64,000 nucleotides of DNA, taken from NCBI GenBank assembly GCA_029953675.1, contig JAMWBK010000012.1, forward strand, positions 310,001 to 374,000. Direction: 5' to 3'. Every line of letters begins with the position of its first letter. The stretch's first letter is position 1. Made by a program: the position numbers and the translations under genes. Below, piece after piece: positions 63,480 to 64,000 of this stretch. Under the pieces are notes generated by a model. The model saw only the letters and a list, made by a program, of their open reading frames with translations. It did not search any database and was not told the DNA's origin. The DNA is from Rhodosorus marinus (lineage: Eukaryota > Rhodophyta > Stylonematophyceae > Stylonematales > Stylonemataceae).

Positions 63480-64000
63480 TAGGGTTGTCATCTATCTCCA
63501 TTTGATAAAAAAACGTCCGATTTGCCCGTTCGATACATGCTTTTGTGGGACCTGTATTTAGCAATAATAGAACGTTTATTTTCTGTGGATCCTGTCTGAT
63601 ATGAGTTTATCAAACTGGAATAGAAAAAACAAAAAAAATGACTTTTTCGTCGTCTGATAAATGGTCCAATAACGAACGATTACGTCCAATTGTTGCTTTT
63701 TCATATTTTTCAGATTTTTTTGGTCGTGTTTGCAGTAGGGGGGCTCGACTAAAGTTTGATTTTCATCAATCAATACGTGAGGAAGGATATTTCGTCTTTT
63801 TCGTTGGAATCATCTAAAAAGGCGTGCGCTACTACGGAGGTGGTGGTTGCCTTGCTCGACCAATGCTATGACAGCCTGTCGAGTTCAGAAATAGTCATGA
63901 TTCATTCCATGAGATAATCGCAGTTTTTATTGCCGAAAAGTAGTCACGGTTCATGACATGGTAAATGCGAGAGCGGCGAGCTTGTCATACCACGCAGTAG
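63480..64000. mobile_element. Second hAT-like element copy, cut by the window end
   Basis: Starts TAGGGTTGTCATCTATCTCC, follows the order of 59147 onwards, and has an internal match GCCTGTCGAGT...ATAGTCATGATTCATT to 59980. Shorter in the middle than the first copy. Confidence 0.65.

Noticed and set aside
1-64000. tRNA, rRNA or other snRNA genes besides U2
   Set aside because: Looked for T-loop (GTTCGAATC-type) and acceptor pairings and for rRNA-like cores by eye; no convincing case. A tRNAscan-SE and Infernal run would decide.

Overview
The window is nuclear DNA of a eukaryote. The evidence is a full-length U2 snRNA sequence, GT-AG introns, TATA boxes upstream of secreted-protein genes, a Ty3/gypsy LTR retrotransposon and many non-LTR retrotransposons (LINEs). 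Very compact genes, a Hedgehog/intein-type (Hint) domain behind a Thr-Glu-Ala-Pro linker, and apparently clade-restricted secreted Cys-rich proteins suggest a red alga, perhaps a florideophyte. That assignment is inference only.

Host genes occupy about 11 kb: a Hint-domain secreted protein cut by the left edge (1-935, minus); a secreted protein with two NGGFE-type jelly-roll-like domains (14355-15377, plus); a secreted two-exon protein (18193-19246, plus); and four paralogous multi-exon genes for secreted Cys-rich proteins (25713-26909 minus, 34345-35649 minus, 40194-44835 plus, 51769-53323 minus). The four paralogues share a first exon of about 220 codons, followed by short phase-0 exons that each encode one Cys-rich module. 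The 40194 gene has 17 inferred exons, about 1011 codons, and a near-identical 1033-bp internal tandem duplication.

Most of the rest is mobile DNA. Two LINE families dominate, called A and B here. Both have an RT with a YHDD catalytic box, then a CCHC knuckle and a C-terminal restriction-like endonuclease. Family A ends with a CCCCTCGGGG hairpin, T-rich tracts and an ATTC/GTTC tetranucleotide tail. Family B ends with a tail of TAAAGTCCAG-like repeats. Nearly all copies are 5'-truncated, many are nested, and some are reduced to the 3' tail.

A gypsy element (3710-9335) with LTRs and a 4-bp CATC duplication carries inside its 3' LTR a composite insert: a full-length U2 snRNA copy joined by its 3' end to a 5'-truncated family-A LINE. 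This is the signature of a template jump during target-primed reverse transcription. The right end holds a hAT-like non-autonomous element (59147-60299) with subterminal CCGATAA repeats and a second copy running off the window. Several near-perfect foldback palindromes sit at mobile-element breakpoints.

Remaining stretches are AT-rich or unassigned non-coding DNA in which I recognise nothing. I see no tRNA, rRNA or CRISPR.
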